A stretch of 64,000 nucleotides of DNA from Trichobilharzia regenti (GCA_944472135.2 OX235262.1:70370887-70434886); one strand, 5' to 3'. Positions 34,187-46,241 are shown, numbered from the stretch's first letter. Notes: a model not told the origin generated them from the sequence alone. Numbers and translations: made by a program.

Positions 34187-34676
34187 ATTCCATATTAGTT
34201 TGTTTATTAGATGTATCACACAGTGGAACAGTATTATTTGCTGGATGACTTTTCGAACAAAATTTATTGTTCATAATCATATCAATTGTAATCACACCAC
34301 TTTGAAACTTGAGTTTTATAGTTTGCTTTGTTCTCTCCTATTTGTAATCTTTGGGGTAGTAGAATTTTCCAGATATCTGGGAGGACAGGTGTTGACTCAT
34401 TCGTATTACACCCATTTGCAGTTGATTCGATAAACAAAGCTTCTGTTATCAATCTCTCCCTCCATCCTATGACATTAGATTTCAAAACTGTCATCCTATC
34501 CCATCCATCCAATTGTATGGGTGTGTGTAACTGCATGTAGTGCTATATCTGAACTGTTCTCTAGATTTTTTATTTTATTCGGGTCAACCAATCTAGATTT
34601 TCTTCAAAACGTCATCCAGTCAATAATAATACTGTTTCACTGTGTGGTACATCTAATAAACAAATTAATGTGGAAT
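34187..34676. mobile_element. Fold-back (MITE-like) element 2, about 490 bp
   Basis: Left arm: TAGTTTGTTTATTAGATG, ATCACACAGTGGAACAGT and TTGCTGGATGACTTTTCG. Right arm, reversed: GTCATCCAGTC, ATACTGTTTCACTGTGTGG and ACATCTAATAAACAAATTAA. The arms pair over about 70 bp. The centre shares CAATCTCTCCCTCCATC and the ATCCCATCC/CAATTGTATGGGTGTG region with element 1. No coding capacity. Confidence 0.7.
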
Positions 34677-35220
34677 TACTTACTACCACAGTGCCCAAGT
34701 TTTACACATATATTAATACCGTTCATTCACTGCTTTGTAAACATACAAAAAAAAGAAAATGGTGTCATAGCCTACATGGTGAAGAGAATTTTTCAATAAG
34801 GTGTGTTATTTAAAAGTATGGTAAACAATTTTGATAGTGAAGTTAGACGGGGAAGTCTTTTATTTTTGAGTATTCACAAGAAATTGAGCACATAAATGAG
34901 TACTACATTGAAGTACCATTATCTGACATTCATGTTGTAGCAAAATTTGAAAACCAGAGGGTTTAATAATATCACAATACAATATATAATAATGTAAACA
35001 GATTTCACTTGTACATAGAGTTTACACTGGGATTCATATGACAGGATTATTTACCGTGTTGCAGCATAATCTGCTACACCATATTTGCGTTACTCTATTC
35101 CCCCTCTACATTTATAGAATTTAGCATGTGATGAGGTTTACCCTACAACTAATCTCAGCATTAGTGTCCAGTATTTTAGTTTATTTCTAGTCGTTTGAAT
35201 CATCGATATTTATTTTTTTA
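34677..35220. other. AT-rich stretch without recognisable gene
   Basis: No coding pattern. Confidence 0.5.
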
Positions 35221-35405
35221 ATTTTGATCATGGCTTGATTCCAATACTTTTGGTACAAGTATGGAATTTTCAGCATGTGATATCGGTAGCCCAAATTTCG
35301 CAGACTGACCATTATTATCAGGTGTTCGTGGGCAGGGGATCGAACTCCGGACCATGTGCATTGACGGTGAGAGTTCTAACCACTAGTCATAGTTACTGAT
35401 CAGTT
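35221..35405 (-). repeat. SINE-B, minus strand
   Basis: Plus strand shows GCTTGATTCCAATACTTTTG, GTACAAGTATGGAATTTTCA, GATATCGGTAGCCCAAATTT, then the reversed head GGGGATCGAACTCCGGACCA and GAGAGTTCTAACCACTAG. Confidence 0.8.
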
Positions 35406-36630
35406 TTAATCATGTTCATTCTTCTATATTAAAATGTATTTCAGGTGTAATTCCCTTTTCTATAAATTTAGTTTATAGAATCTAAAAGGACTGAAACTTT
35501 GTCTATGATTAGACCATAAATGGTGATTAGTTCCCCAAACTTAATACATGAATGTTTATGGATCTTACATTATTAGACATTTGTGTATCGAAGCAAGAAC
35601 AATAAACACAAAATATATGCTGACAATATTGCGTCTTGATGCAATAATATAAAATCATTGTAACGACCAAAAAAACCGATTGGTTCTGCTCAAACTCAGG
35701 AAGTCAATCTTTGCGCGTTCTACTGTATAGTTAATCAGAACTTCCTTGAGTTACGCTCAGTACAAAAATGTCAAAACGATAGTAAGAAGACAGTTACTGT
35801 CGATAAAATCTGCTATTGGGTCTTTTGGTCTACAGCTCAGGAGATGCAACAACATCAAAATAATCCACCTCAGCCACAAATTTGCCTTTATTAAGTTTAC
35901 TTTCTGTTTGCTAACTGAAAATCAATATTTTCAAATTTAGATGATATTTGATCTTTGTTTATTGTACGTTTCAAGGCTACCTACTGTTAAGGTCACTATG
36001 TAATTTTAAAATTAACACAGTTGTAAGTCGATGAGTAGAGAAGATGAAAATCAACACTTATTCAATGGACACATAAGTTTCATAATTATTAATTAGGTTG
36101 TTACCTTATTTCTTTCTTTTCCAAATTCACAGTTTTACACACACACACACGCACACACAGAAAATAGAGAAATCGAATTTCCCACAGATAAAAATTCTCA
36201 TGAAATATATAATAATAAGTGATTGTTTAAAATAAATTAGTCTCACACAATTCTACTTGGAAATACACGCCCCAAGTTAGTTGATATAATACACAGAATT
36301 TGTTAGTCTTGAAAGGAAGACGATAATGATTATAATTGAACAGTACACATTTGAGGAGTCAGTTTGCCTTTTAAAAATGATGAGATGTTATTTAGTTCAT
36401 TATTGCGTTAGTAGTTAATTCCGTGGGATAGGAATTATTGCTTCTGAAATCATTAAACTTGTAATGGAATATTGTATTATTTTCAGTCACTTGAAAAAGA
36501 CTAATACACCAATAGTTTACCATCTGGATCTTAATTACTGATTGAATTTTATCCTACAAAATTTACCATGTGGTCGCCGCCAACTTAAGGTAGTCGTACA
36601 CACAGTATTTACTTTGTATTGTTACCATTT
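35406..36630. other. Stretch without recognisable gene, with a (CA)n run
   Basis: The microsatellite at 36134-36160 is mostly CA with one CG interruption. Otherwise nothing coding. Confidence 0.5.
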
Positions 36631-36790
36631 TTATTATTCCCACGGGTTTCTAGTGGAATATAAGACCTCAGAAGCAGATCATCGTTTCACTGTGTTCGCT
36701 TCTGTCTTTTTCAGTGGGCACCACGACAGTGCATAATCTTTCGTTTCTTTCACACGTGATCTCCCTCATGTTCCATGCATGTTTTATTAA
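36631..36790 (-). repeat. RTE LINE 3' tail, minus strand
   Basis: TTATTATTCCCACGGGTTTC, TAGTGGAATATAAGACCTCA and TTCACACGTGATCTCCCTCA are the reverse complement of a diverged RTE terminus. Confidence 0.65.
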
Positions 36791-37964
36791 CTCCTGTCAT
36801 TCCATTCTTCATACAGTGACCAAACACTTGACCTTCCTAGAACTCGTTAAGCAAATACAGAAGGGAAAGCATAATTTGATTTGATTAGACATTTTAATCG
36901 AAATGGTTGTCAAATGTCATATATTCTCGTGGCTACTATAGTTTAACTTATCTACTTGCACCAGGGTCAGGAATTTGATCCATAAATTCTTCTTGCATAG
37001 TTGTGTCATTTGATGCCAGAATTCATGTCTAATTTGTTCAAGGTCATTTGGTTTGTCTTCCTTTCGTGTTTAGCCACGATTTCTTATGAATGTCCCTTTT
37101 TTCTCCACTGTGTAGGTGGATGTAATCTTTTTACACTGACTTGGTTTTTCGATCAATCCGTTTTTACGAAATCTTTTAAAAGATACTTGCTTTAAGCGCT
37201 CTTAGTGGGGAATAACTTCATTCGTTTTATTTGGCGAAGTTAAACTTTAAGCACTGAAGGCGTACAACGCACCAGTCACTTGAAAAAGATCATTAATACG
37301 TATAAAGTACATATATTTATGAAATTAATAAATATAGTGGCATGAATCTATCACACAGGACACCCATCTCTGACGTGTGACAAAGATGCCTACCAGTTTC
37401 GCATTACAGTGACAGTCGATTAATTAAACCATATTCTATACATGTACTCATTTAGGTCTCCTAACCCTAATCTTAACGTGACAATATCCCTAAACTAACC
37501 CTAATCTAGCTCGAATCAACTCTAATATCTCCCTTATTAGGCTGACATAACCCTGACCTGTCCTTAGCCTAAACACTAACTTAATCTTTCCAAAACCCAA
37601 ACTAAAACTTAACAGATATTCCACTTAATATCGTAACATTTCATTCAGTAAATTTTATTCATGGATTTGGTGTTATTTACCTCGTTTCATTAACCTACTG
37701 ACCAATCGTTCCAAGGTCACTGGTGTGGTCACAATACTTTGGTGCTTAAAGTTTAACTTAACCTATTATTAGAAAGACAAAAGTCAATACATCAGTTTTC
37801 TTTCAATAACTATCGAAATTGAGGTATATTCATTTTATTATTTGTAAAATTACTTTGCGTTTAACCGTTGATTGATTATATTTATTTGAAATACTCGGTT
37901 TCTGTTGGTGTATCGCTGCCTAGTATTGACGCTTAGACAATGTTGAAAGATTTACCCATCCATT
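36791..37964. other. Stretch without gene; degenerate telomere-like patch
   Basis: 37458-37600 contains several CTAACCCTAA-type words (TCCTAACCCTAATC, CTAACCCTAATC) separated by variants. Nothing coding. Confidence 0.45.
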
Positions 37965-38335
37965 GGAGGATTTCATCATGAGCTGACATCGGTTAGAGAA
38001 CCATTGAAAAACCTGTAGGGAGTACTGGACAGCTGTTTCTTCATAGTTTACGACTCTTCATCAGTACGCATCCACCATCTGAGTTCGATCTCAGGATATT
38101 CTGATTACAAGGCGAGCTAGCTCGTAGACTATTAAGCCACTGGCACCCAATCCAATGACCATCCCATAAATTCCAACTTCTGCCAATTCACAAAATAGCG
38201 CGACCACTTCGCAGTGTCTTCTTTGATGAGTTACTCACTCACCTTCAACCCGATGTACCCAACTGGTCACGGCTTTCCCCTAGAACCCTAGATAATTATG
38301 TAAATGAATAGGGCCAGTAGCTAGTGAGCATCAGA
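37965..38335 (-). repeat. Hammerhead SINE, minus strand
   Basis: Reverse of the unit at 31447: TTTCATCATGAGCTGACATC, the ribozyme region 38021-38067, reversed B box GAGTTCGATCTC, GGCGAGCTAGCTCGTAGAC and GAATAGGGCCAGTAGCTAG. In the ribozyme sense the strand reads GTACTG, ATGAAGA, GTCG, ..., AAGAA, ACAGCTGT, C, CAGTAC: stems I and III are intact, but the core C and stem II are changed. Confidence 0.8.
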
Positions 38336-38525
38336 TGTATTTGCTTAATGGTCTTCGAGCTAGCTCGCCTTGTAACTAGAAGGTCCTGGGTTCTAACCCT
38401 GCAGTGCGGGTGCGTACTATTGAAGAGTTCCAAACTGGGTTGACGAAATAGCTGTCCAGGGCCCCGGCGCTGGTTTCCCAATGGTTCTCTAACTGATATC
38501 ACCTCATAATGAAATCCTCCAACCA
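38336..38525 (+). repeat. Hammerhead SINE, plus strand, 3' half
   Basis: Starts inside the tRNA-like part (CTTAATGGTCTTCGAGC), with GGGTTCTAACCCTGC as B box. Ribozyme region 38412-38459: CGTACTA, TTGAAGAGTTCC, TGACGAA, ATAGCTGTCC. The 3' end is AATGGTTCTCTAACTGATAT. It abuts the minus-strand copy, forming an inverted pair. Confidence 0.75.
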
Positions 38526-41205
38526 ATCAAACTCAATCCCTTCAAATAATCAATACTTTCAAATTCATCCAATCGTTTTACTTCATTCATTGCGTTGTAA
38601 ATGGAACAAAGGAACTCAAGAGGTACTGTTTTTTTTTTAACGCAGTGGGTTTGTTGGGCTTACACTCAACTTTCGTTTAATACTGCCCTACTATCGACCA
38701 CTCAAGTAGGCATGCTTTGGCTGAGTATCAAACGCCTACCACATGCCTACTCAAATCGTGCGACAATACCAGAAACCTTTTATACTGTACTTCATTCATA
38801 AACTTCTTGATTTGAACATAAAATTAGTTGACTGGTTTATTTATTATCTCTTTAAGATTGGCATATTGTAATACCTTTTGATGTGGTTATGTTCTCTCAG
38901 ATGCGTGGTTTAACTGCGAAAGGTTTCATTGTCTTTCTAGTTAAAGCCTTAAGCGGCGATATCATTTAACTAGGCCAGTAGGATGATTTAGCCCACATAG
39001 CTTGTCCCAGAGGAATTTTGTAAGACATAATACAACCCTACTTAGGTTTTGGGATACCACTTCCTTAAATGGTAGTAGTGTGGTTTCCATACATTCTTAA
39101 TTAATTTCATGAAATAGTTCTTTAGCGATACTGCTTCTTCTCTCTGTTTAGCTTCACTATTTAGGTGTTTTGATGTGTTACTTATCATTTTTACTAGATT
39201 GGTTGGGTACTCAGCTAAGCTAGCCTTTACTGATAACGAATGTGTTGACTTAGGGTCCAATTTTCCGCTAGAGTGTGACAGGTTGTTTTATAAACAGTGG
39301 TGCATAACTTTCTCTCTTCTGTCCATTTTTATTTTACACTCTAACATAGCTTATTCTCTCAGTTCATTTTACAATTCAGGTGTAAATCTTATTCCCTCTA
39401 CTACCGAGTTTAAATGTTTTAGATTGGTAAATTTGATAAAATTGGTCATTTTGATGTCTGTACAAAAAGAAAAATGAATGAATTTTACACTTAATTAGAT
39501 TTCAGAAATTCTTCTGTTATCCTAAAATATTTCTTTTTTTTTCCGCAGTATATTAGGTGGTACATACAAACTTTGACATCACATTTGCTTTTTCTATTTC
39601 AGAACTTTAGAACTTTTAATTATTATTTTGCAGAAGTTTCTGACATTTTCATACAGTTCAATCTCTTTGATGTTTTATAAAAATTTCCACCTGAAAATCT
39701 CTTAACTTTCATCGAAAATAAAGAGTCTCACCTATCCTCATCTCTTTAAGTGTAAATAATGAAAATATTTGATAACGATCAAGATGGTGACTTTTGAAAA
39801 ATAAGAAACCGTTTTTCTAAGATTTACAAGTTTACTTGCTTACAAAATTTAAACGAGAATATATTTACTTTCTACTAAATACTCCAAAAATTTAAGTATA
39901 CATATATATGTATGTATATGTGTATATTCTTAAATTCAAATTAGGCGGTAAACTAATTTTTGAACAAATGATTGACTTGTTCAGTGTTCAATGATTGATA
40001 GGTTTCCGTTTCTATTTTTTCTTTTTTGGTGTTGTGATTTTTTATCTACATGAATCGTAATAATAATGATGACCTGGTGTGTTTCATACAGATTTATCTA
40101 TAACCAATCAAATATATATGTATATATATTATCACTTGTCAATTTAATGACAATCATTAACTTCTTTTTGTTTTGTTTTAATATTACCCAGTATTCCAAA
40201 AAAGAAGAGTTCAGATAATCATTGAATGTTGTAACTGTCAAGCATATATGCAGCATATATACATACATATATATAATAATGCGAGATATTTTTCAACTCA
40301 TTAGATATAATTTTTGGAAAGATTTATACAGAATGCCATCGTTAATTAAATCTTACCACACTCAGTATAACCATTTATATATATATATATATGATATTCA
40401 TAAATGCGTACATGTAAAGCATTGAAATAATTAGTCATGCATGTTTAAGTTTAGGCGGTAAGGATAATAATAGTCCTATTTAAAAACCAAGTTAGATTAT
40501 GATATAATAAATAGTGAAATCTGGTATAACTTTTCCCTTGCAGAAGCTATTGCTTCTTTTGAGAAATGATGTTATGCGAATTATATGCAATTATGTATAG
40601 TCTGCAGGTGTTTTACTTGCCGATGGCAGATTTCAAGGTTAGCGAATTCAGTTGAACACAATAATTTTATTATTTAACCCTTGGACAGATGGTTGGGAAA
40701 ATATATATGCAATAAACTTTCTAACTACATTTATGTGTAGCTTTGAATTCATAGCGTGTTTTACAGATGATATTTCGACGAATCTGCTGAAAGACGACCG
40801 TTGGAAATCTGGTCTTTGAATAGCTCAGTCGATACTGTTTACACAGTCTATACAGTCAAACCTTACCATAGGTCTACATCTTGGTTTCTTCAACACTGCC
40901 TTCACTTTTTTCTAATTCAATATGTTCTAAGTGGAAAATATGGCTTAAGGCTTTGAGTTTTCAATAGTGGTGACATTGTTTTTATACAGTGAGCTTGAAA
41001 ACCTCAGTGTCAGCCTCCCTTCTATTCCAGGCTTCCTGGAGGCTAGCAGACTGGAGGAGGATTAGGGTTGGGTTCTCCAAGGATTGAAACTGAACTTCTG
41101 AAGTGACTGACATGCATTCTGTCATTGGACAACCGAAGTACAATCCAATAGATTTACTAAAACATATTTTCAAGTATTGGTTTGTAAGGATTTTGTTTGA
41201 TTTAT
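38526..41205. other. 2.7-kb stretch without recognisable gene
   Basis: Poly(T) at 38629-38638; TA-rich runs near 39898-39925, 40110-40130 and 40376-40392. Open frames at 39042-39260 (minus) and 39175-39477 (plus) have no recognised motif and are probably chance. Confidence 0.45.
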
Positions 41206-41553
41206 TGGAGGATTTGATCATGAGCTGACATCGGTTAAAGAACCATTGCAAAACCTGGGAGTACTGGACAGTTGTTTCGTCAGCCTAGTTTGGGGCTCTT
41301 CAGAAGTACGCACCCACACTGTGTGGTTCAAACTCAAGACCTTCTAATTACTAGGAAAGCTCGTAGACTCTTAAGCCATTGGGACCCTGTCCAATAGTTA
41401 GCCCATGAATTCTAACTCCTGCCGATTCATGACACAGCGCGACCATCAGCGAATGTCATCGCTGGCGAGTATTTGTCTTCACACCCCTTGCCAGAACTTC
41501 CCACTAGAACCCAGGTGACTACCTACAGGAATAGGACTAGTCACTAGTGAGAT
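41206..41553 (-). repeat. Hammerhead SINE, minus strand
   Basis: Full order of the unit in reverse. Ribozyme region 41261-41309 in the sense direction: GTACTT, CTGAAGA, GCCC, CAAACTA, GGCTGAC, GAA, ACAACTGT, C, CAGTAC. The core is intact, but stem II has an insertion and stems I and III each have a mismatch. Confidence 0.8.
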
Positions 41554-41626
41554 GATTTGTAATTAGAGATGAAGCAGTTATAAGAATAAAATAATTTGGA
41601 CAATTACGATTTTTAAAAGGTTTAGT

Positions 41627-41635
41627 GGGGGGGGG
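41627..41635. repeat. G homopolymer
   Basis: Run of about nine G in AT-rich DNA; a second run of ten lies near 45988. Confidence 0.7.
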
Positions 41636-41917
41636 CGAAGTAGTTCGGTTTTCTTTTAAAAATTTTCCTTGAATTGCATAGTTAATCAACGGAAAAATCA
41701 AAAGTGAGTTGAAAATAAATGAGAAAAATTTCCTAGTAAGTTTAACTTTAGAATTAAATATATCGGTCTTCTGTTAAACTGTCATAATATTAATTATGCA
41801 GCTGCAAATTCAGACAAAGGTACAAAAGGTGACTATTAGGTATGTATTGATATATAAGCCGAATAAATTAACTAGGAGTGTCTCTGTCAGCTGGAGAATT
41901 TAAAATCAGTCATTTCT

Positions 41918-42616
41918 AATACTCCTTTCGGTTCTCAGTAGAACATAAGACTTCAGGAGCACATTTACATTTTATCTCTGCTCTCTGTTGTCTTTTCAGT
42001 TGACTGGACAACTGCATACAAAATTTTCATTTCCTCCTCACACTATCTGCTCCATGTCATCCTCGAACTCATAACCAACGAATCATTCCCCATTGAAGTT
42101 CCACCTGAAGGCTTATTCAGCGTGTGATATCACTCGATAGTCATCTCAGCGTATGTCAGTCCATATCCATTTCATCCTATTTATCCCTTGGGCGATCGAC
42201 TCTTGGTTGGTTATTCGTCAGAGTTCCTTGTTGCTTATCCTTTCTGCATGACAACATAGTCTGAAGTTTGTTAGAATATTTTCCAGTGATGCACTCACCA
42301 AGTCTCTAAACCATATAGAAGAAGCGATTTGAAACTAGTATTGTGAAATGTGATCTTGTCCCTTATGCTGAATGCAGCAGATTTCTACACTGATTTCAAA
42401 TCAATAAGGATTTCGTTTTTTTCGATACTGTCTCTGACATTCTCACCCAATGTTGACTGTCTGTAGGTGAAACGATGTTGTCCAGGTGTCTAAGTGAAAG
42501 AAACGACTTCATAAATCATCTATGAAGCCAAGATCATTCACCATCTTTTCGTCGATCTCATCTAGGCCTGTCTTCTCACTCTTCATGGTCTGTTACATAA
42601 TGCAGTATACCACAGT
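41918..42616 (-). pseudogene. RTE LINE 3' part, minus strand, decayed
   Basis: Plus strand begins CTCCTTTCGGTTCTCAGTAG and AACATAAGACTTCAGGAGC (reverse of the RTE terminus). It runs through GGTTGGTTATTCGTCAGAG and GTGATGCACTCACCAAGTCT to CAGGCCTGTCTTCTCACTC-like sequence equivalent to the region just after FADD. No frame remains. Confidence 0.7.
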
Positions 42617-43225
42617 TAGTTCGGAAGTTATATTTAAAATTTGCCAGCTTAGAGAATGAAGAATTATATTATGACAGTAAACCTTTGACAAAACTAGTTA
42701 CACTGAGAAAGCGTAATGAATAGTTAATGTGTCTTATGCATAGTCGAAATTTGTTTCCTTTAAGTTTTCATTGCAGGCGACATTACTTGTAAGAAAAAAC
42801 GAATGATCCGTGGTCGAGTTATTCAACTAAGGTCATATAACAGTGATAAATTGTTCCGTCCAACTAAACTGTATATTCATAAAGCGAAAATCTTTACTAT
42901 GTAAAATTATGAAATATCTAAGTAACCGTTTTTGTGACCATAAAAAAGACTGAAGTTGCGGTTAAACCGCAAAAAAGTCAAGTTCCGAAAGGTATCATAA
43001 CTCTCATGTTTTAATTTCTCGCACTGTGTCAGTAAATAAATGAAAGACACATCTGGACTCCTCATTCACACTGAACTGACAATGTACAATTATGAGACAG
43101 TCTACTCTAAGACGAATTCTTACCCAAAGCTGTATAGGTTTGAGTGAAATATTTGAATGAGAATGAAAGAAGCTTGTTTCCAAATGTTGGTCTGTGGGAT
43201 TTCGACTGGTTAGAGGTGATATCAT
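42617..43225. other. Stretch without recognisable gene
   Basis: No coding pattern. Confidence 0.5.
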
Positions 43226-43400
43226 CGGTTCATCTCGTATTCTGAAGGTCCTACATTCGATCTCTGCAAGCTGGCGTCATGAGTGCATAGTTCTGGAGAG
43301 TCTCAGCTTAGGACGAAGCGGCTGTCGAAGACTCACTAGATTTTTATGTTTCTCTAACTGATATCACAGGCCACGATTTAACCTGAACTCTTCTTTCAGT
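43226..43400 (+). repeat. Hammerhead SINE, plus strand, diverged
   Basis: GAAGGTCCTACATTCGATCT (B-box region), TTCTGGAGAGTCTCAGCTTA, GGACGAAGCGGCTGTC and TTTCTCTAACTGATATCACA. The core is lost. Confidence 0.6.
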
Positions 43401-43451
43401 ATCATTAGAAATCCAAAGAAAATTATATAAATAAACACATACACTTATTTA

Positions 43452-43670
43452 TATGTGCGCCTCGGTGGTCTAGAATTCGATTCTCGGCTGATGCACTACT
43501 AAACCTGGCTTAGTCAGTAGTAAACTTGGTAAAGAGGGTAGGTTGGGCATGAGGCTACCTCAAACAACAACAACAACAACAATAAACACGCCTATTGAAA
43601 CTTCAAGCCTCATGCTTGAATTCCTTTGTTCGAAGCGGCACACAGAGGAATAAAACAATAATAATAATAA
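43452..43670 (+). repeat. SINE-A with internal (CAA)n
   Basis: Head GTGCGCCTCGGTGGTCTAG, shortened by a deletion, then ATTCGATTCTCGGC, GGGTAGGTTGGGCATGAGGC and a (CAA)n run at about 43563-43584. The 3' part is GAAACTTCAAGCCTCATGC with an AATAATAATAAT tail. Confidence 0.75.
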
Positions 43671-44284
43671 TTGAAAAAAACTATTCATGCTTTCCTGATA
43701 ACCTTAACTCACTTGAATGCTTTTTAGGCATTTTATACACTGAAGGTACATCATCATTTTGATAAACAGTATTATATCTCATACACTGTACATAACTTGA
43801 ACAAATCCAGTATGCGTATAGAAGAATTGTAAAAACTTTCAATCGACTAGGCGGTAGTATAAATTTCTGCATTCTGTATTCTCTCTGGTTTATTGTTTAT
43901 TTACTTATGTGTATATATTTTTTTCTCAGTTGTATACTTTTTCGTTAATTTGAAGGCAATAATATTTGTGAATTTATTTAATGAGATTGAATTCATGCAA
44001 AAAGATAATTAAAGAATTAGGATTTAGAAGAGGAAGACAACATCCCGAAAAGTATTCATTGGTTATCCTACATTTTTATTACTGAAACGACCAATCAGAA
44101 GCGATTATAAAATAATCCCAAAATAACTTTATGGATGTACATGTTTTCATTTAAAAAAAACAAACAAAAAATATTTTTCAATGTTTTCTTCCATTGAAGT
44201 GAAGTGACTGGGTAGATAAGGTGAGAAAGGTAAATAAACTGAAAAAAATCATTGGTAAACCCTTTGACGTTGACGCAAATTTCT
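43671..44284. other. Stretch without recognisable gene
   Basis: AT-rich. A short ACGACCAATCAGAAGCG word at 44089 matches the gypsy LTR but is too short to call. Confidence 0.45.
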
Positions 44285-44500
44285 TTTCCATTCCTTTGCT
44301 TTTCGAGTAGAATATAGGGCTTCAGGCTTGAAGCTTGAAGTTGCTCGCTTCTCACACTCAAACTCCCCTTTTCAACTGGGCTTACTACAGATTAAAGCAA
44401 CTTTAGAAGCGCGTTGGTAAGGGGTCGAAGCCTGTACCTCCTGAAGCGGGGTCGGTGAGGAATTTGTCTGTGAACCGCTCACGCAGGTGTATGTATTTGT
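44285..44500 (-). repeat. SINE-A, minus strand, diverged
   Basis: CGAGTAGAATATAGGGCTTC, AGGCTTGAAGCTTGAAGTTG and CTTTTCAACTGGGCTTAC; the reversed head region reads GGTCGGTGAGG...GTGAACCGCTCACGC. Confidence 0.55.
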
Positions 44501-44574
44501 TTATAAAAAATTTGTTTAGAATTTTAATAATTGTGAACGATAAAGTTGAAGTTAGATCACAGATTGTTATAATC

Positions 44575-44715
44575 TAAAGAAGCGTAAAAATTCAGGGAGT
44601 GTTGAACAGCTATTTCACCGTAGTTTAAGATTCTTTTGGGGTATGCATACATAACTCCACCGATAGGGATCGAATCCAGGACCTTTAGAATACTAGGCGA
44701 ATCTATGGTCTAGCT
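44575..44715 (-). repeat. Hammerhead SINE fragment, minus strand, decayed
   Basis: CAGGGAGTGTTGAACAGC, TATTTCACCGTAGTTTAAG, GGGATCGAATCCAGGACCT. The order of the unit is kept; the core is lost. Confidence 0.6.
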
Positions 44716-44835
44716 TGAAGTTGATCAAAATTCTCCAAACTAACACTTGGAAGTAATCTATTTCTCTTTCTCATTCAGATATTTCACTCATAATCTTGCA
44801 ATCTTTAATGATGAATTCATCTCAGAATAGACTGT

Positions 44836-44960
44836 TTAAATAAAGCAAGAACAGCAGTCTCTGCAGAATAATATGGTACTAGCATTTATTTTATGGGCCC
44901 TGCATCATCTGCTTACAGCCTCAATAAACAAATCGATACTCATGAGCATTTATCTCTTAG
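44836..44960 (-). repeat. Penelope-like element 3' end fragment, minus strand
   Basis: AAGCAAGAACAGCAGTCTCT, GCAGAATAATATGGTACTAG and ATCTGCTTACAGCCTCAATA match 51563-51660, the 3' end of the minus-strand Penelope-like copy. Confidence 0.7.
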
Positions 44961-45295
44961 GTTATAGGAACAATCCACCATGAAATTAGAAATTAGATTA
45001 GCAGTTTATTATATTTTCCAGTTGGAATGATGGAGAAATTTTGTATCTCCAGCTAATAATACTGGTGCATATGTCAAGTTTTCATTCTCCTCTTAGATAA
45101 CATTTCCAAGGCTAATCTAAGTAGACAATTCGCTTTTAAGATTCACCATGAGTATCGTAACCGTAATCATAAGATATGATTATCGCTGAAGATGCTTGTT
45201 AGAAAGACACTGAAAGCTTTTCAACTAAACTATTTAAACTCAATGAAGAGAGTAATATTCAAATATTGGTTTGTAGTGATTTGACTGATCAGTTA

Positions 45296-45660
45296 AGGAT
45301 TTCATCATCAATTGACATCGGTTAGAAAGCCATTGGGAATCCTGATAGTACTGGACACCTGTTTCATCCTAGTTTGGAACTTCTCGGCAACACGCACTCA
45401 CCGGGGTTCGGGCCCAGGATATTCTGATTACAAGGCGAGCTCATAGACCATTGAGTCTCTGGGACCCGATAGAAAAGTCCACGAATTCCAGAATCTGCCA
45501 ATTCAAGATAAAGCGAGACCACTAGCCAATATCATCATTGGCGAATATTTGTCCACACACCTGACCTACTGCAACCCACTGGTCACGAATTCCGACTAGA
45601 ACCCAAGTAACTACCTACCTGAAAAGGGCCAATTTCTAGTGAGCATCTTATTGATATTCA
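45296..45660 (-). repeat. Hammerhead SINE, minus strand
   Basis: Full order of the unit. Ribozyme region 45346-45393. In the sense direction CCGAGAA replaces CTGAAGA and GATGAA replaces GACGAA, so it should be inactive. B box CACCGGGGTTCGGGCCC. Confidence 0.75.
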
Positions 45661-45661
45661 T

Positions 45662-45930
45662 GTGTTGCTTTCTCCCCGTCTCATATTTCACCCCTTTCAA
45701 CTTCATAATGTTACATATTGCCCTTGCAGTATAACTTGACAATTTATAGAAATTGTCAGTAGCCAATTTGAGCAGGCTTTCCAGCTTCAAACATCGAGAA
45801 GACATTCCATATCCCCAATGTTTATTTCCATTTTCATCAGAAAAAGACACATCGTCTTACTAGCCTTCAGGTGGCTCTCACCAACTGGTGTCGTTTCCTC
45901 TTTCTGATTCCAGCAAATAATAAATTTATT
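45662..45930 (-). pseudogene. RTE LINE 5' end, minus strand
   Basis: Minus strand from 45930: TTGCTGGAATCAGAAAG, GGTGAGAGCCACCTGAAGG, GATGTGTCTTTTTCTGATGA and TATGGAATGTCTTCTCGATG parallel the start of the long RTE copy (54118-54270). Frame lost. Confidence 0.6.
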
Positions 45931-45944
45931 TCGCGTAATTTCCC

Positions 45945-46005
45945 TGTGCTTTGAAGTTTCTGTAGCATTTAGGCTAATTTTTTTTAGGGGGGGGGGTTAA
46001 GTGGC
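45945..46005 (-). repeat. SINE-A 3' part fragment with a G run
   Basis: TGCTTTGAAGTTTCTGTAGC is the reverse of the SINE-A 3' part. A run of about ten G follows the T-rich stretch near 45978-45997. Confidence 0.5.
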
Positions 46006-46029
46006 TATCCGCAGGCACAAACTTCCCTC

Positions 46030-46238
46030 GTTTTCCAGAACTAGAACTGTTTGGCAAAACCGAATGAGAAACTACGAGTTGAGCTTCCGAAGGAGATATA
46101 GAGGAGACTGTGTGAAGAGGAAATGAAAACCCTTAGAAAATCATGGACTAGCTAGATAAAACTGACGAGGACAGAGTAAAGTCGGTATATCCTGCTGAAA
46201 TGATATGCTACACTTAGAATAATAATATATATAATAAA
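46030..46238 (+). repeat. RTE LINE 3' tail fragment
   Basis: AGGAGACTGTGTGAAGAGGA, CTGACGAGGACAGAGTAAAG and CTGCTGAAATGATATGC; ends in AATAATATATATAATAAAGG. A SINE-A follows directly. Confidence 0.6.
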
Positions 46239-46241
46239 GGT

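Noticed and set aside
39042..39477. Overlapping 72- and 100-residue frames as host exons
   Set aside because: No recognised domain, antisense overlap, and no splice context that could be argued by eye.
44089..44105. Another gypsy LTR copy
   Set aside because: Only about 17 bases match, too few to separate from chance in AT-rich DNA.
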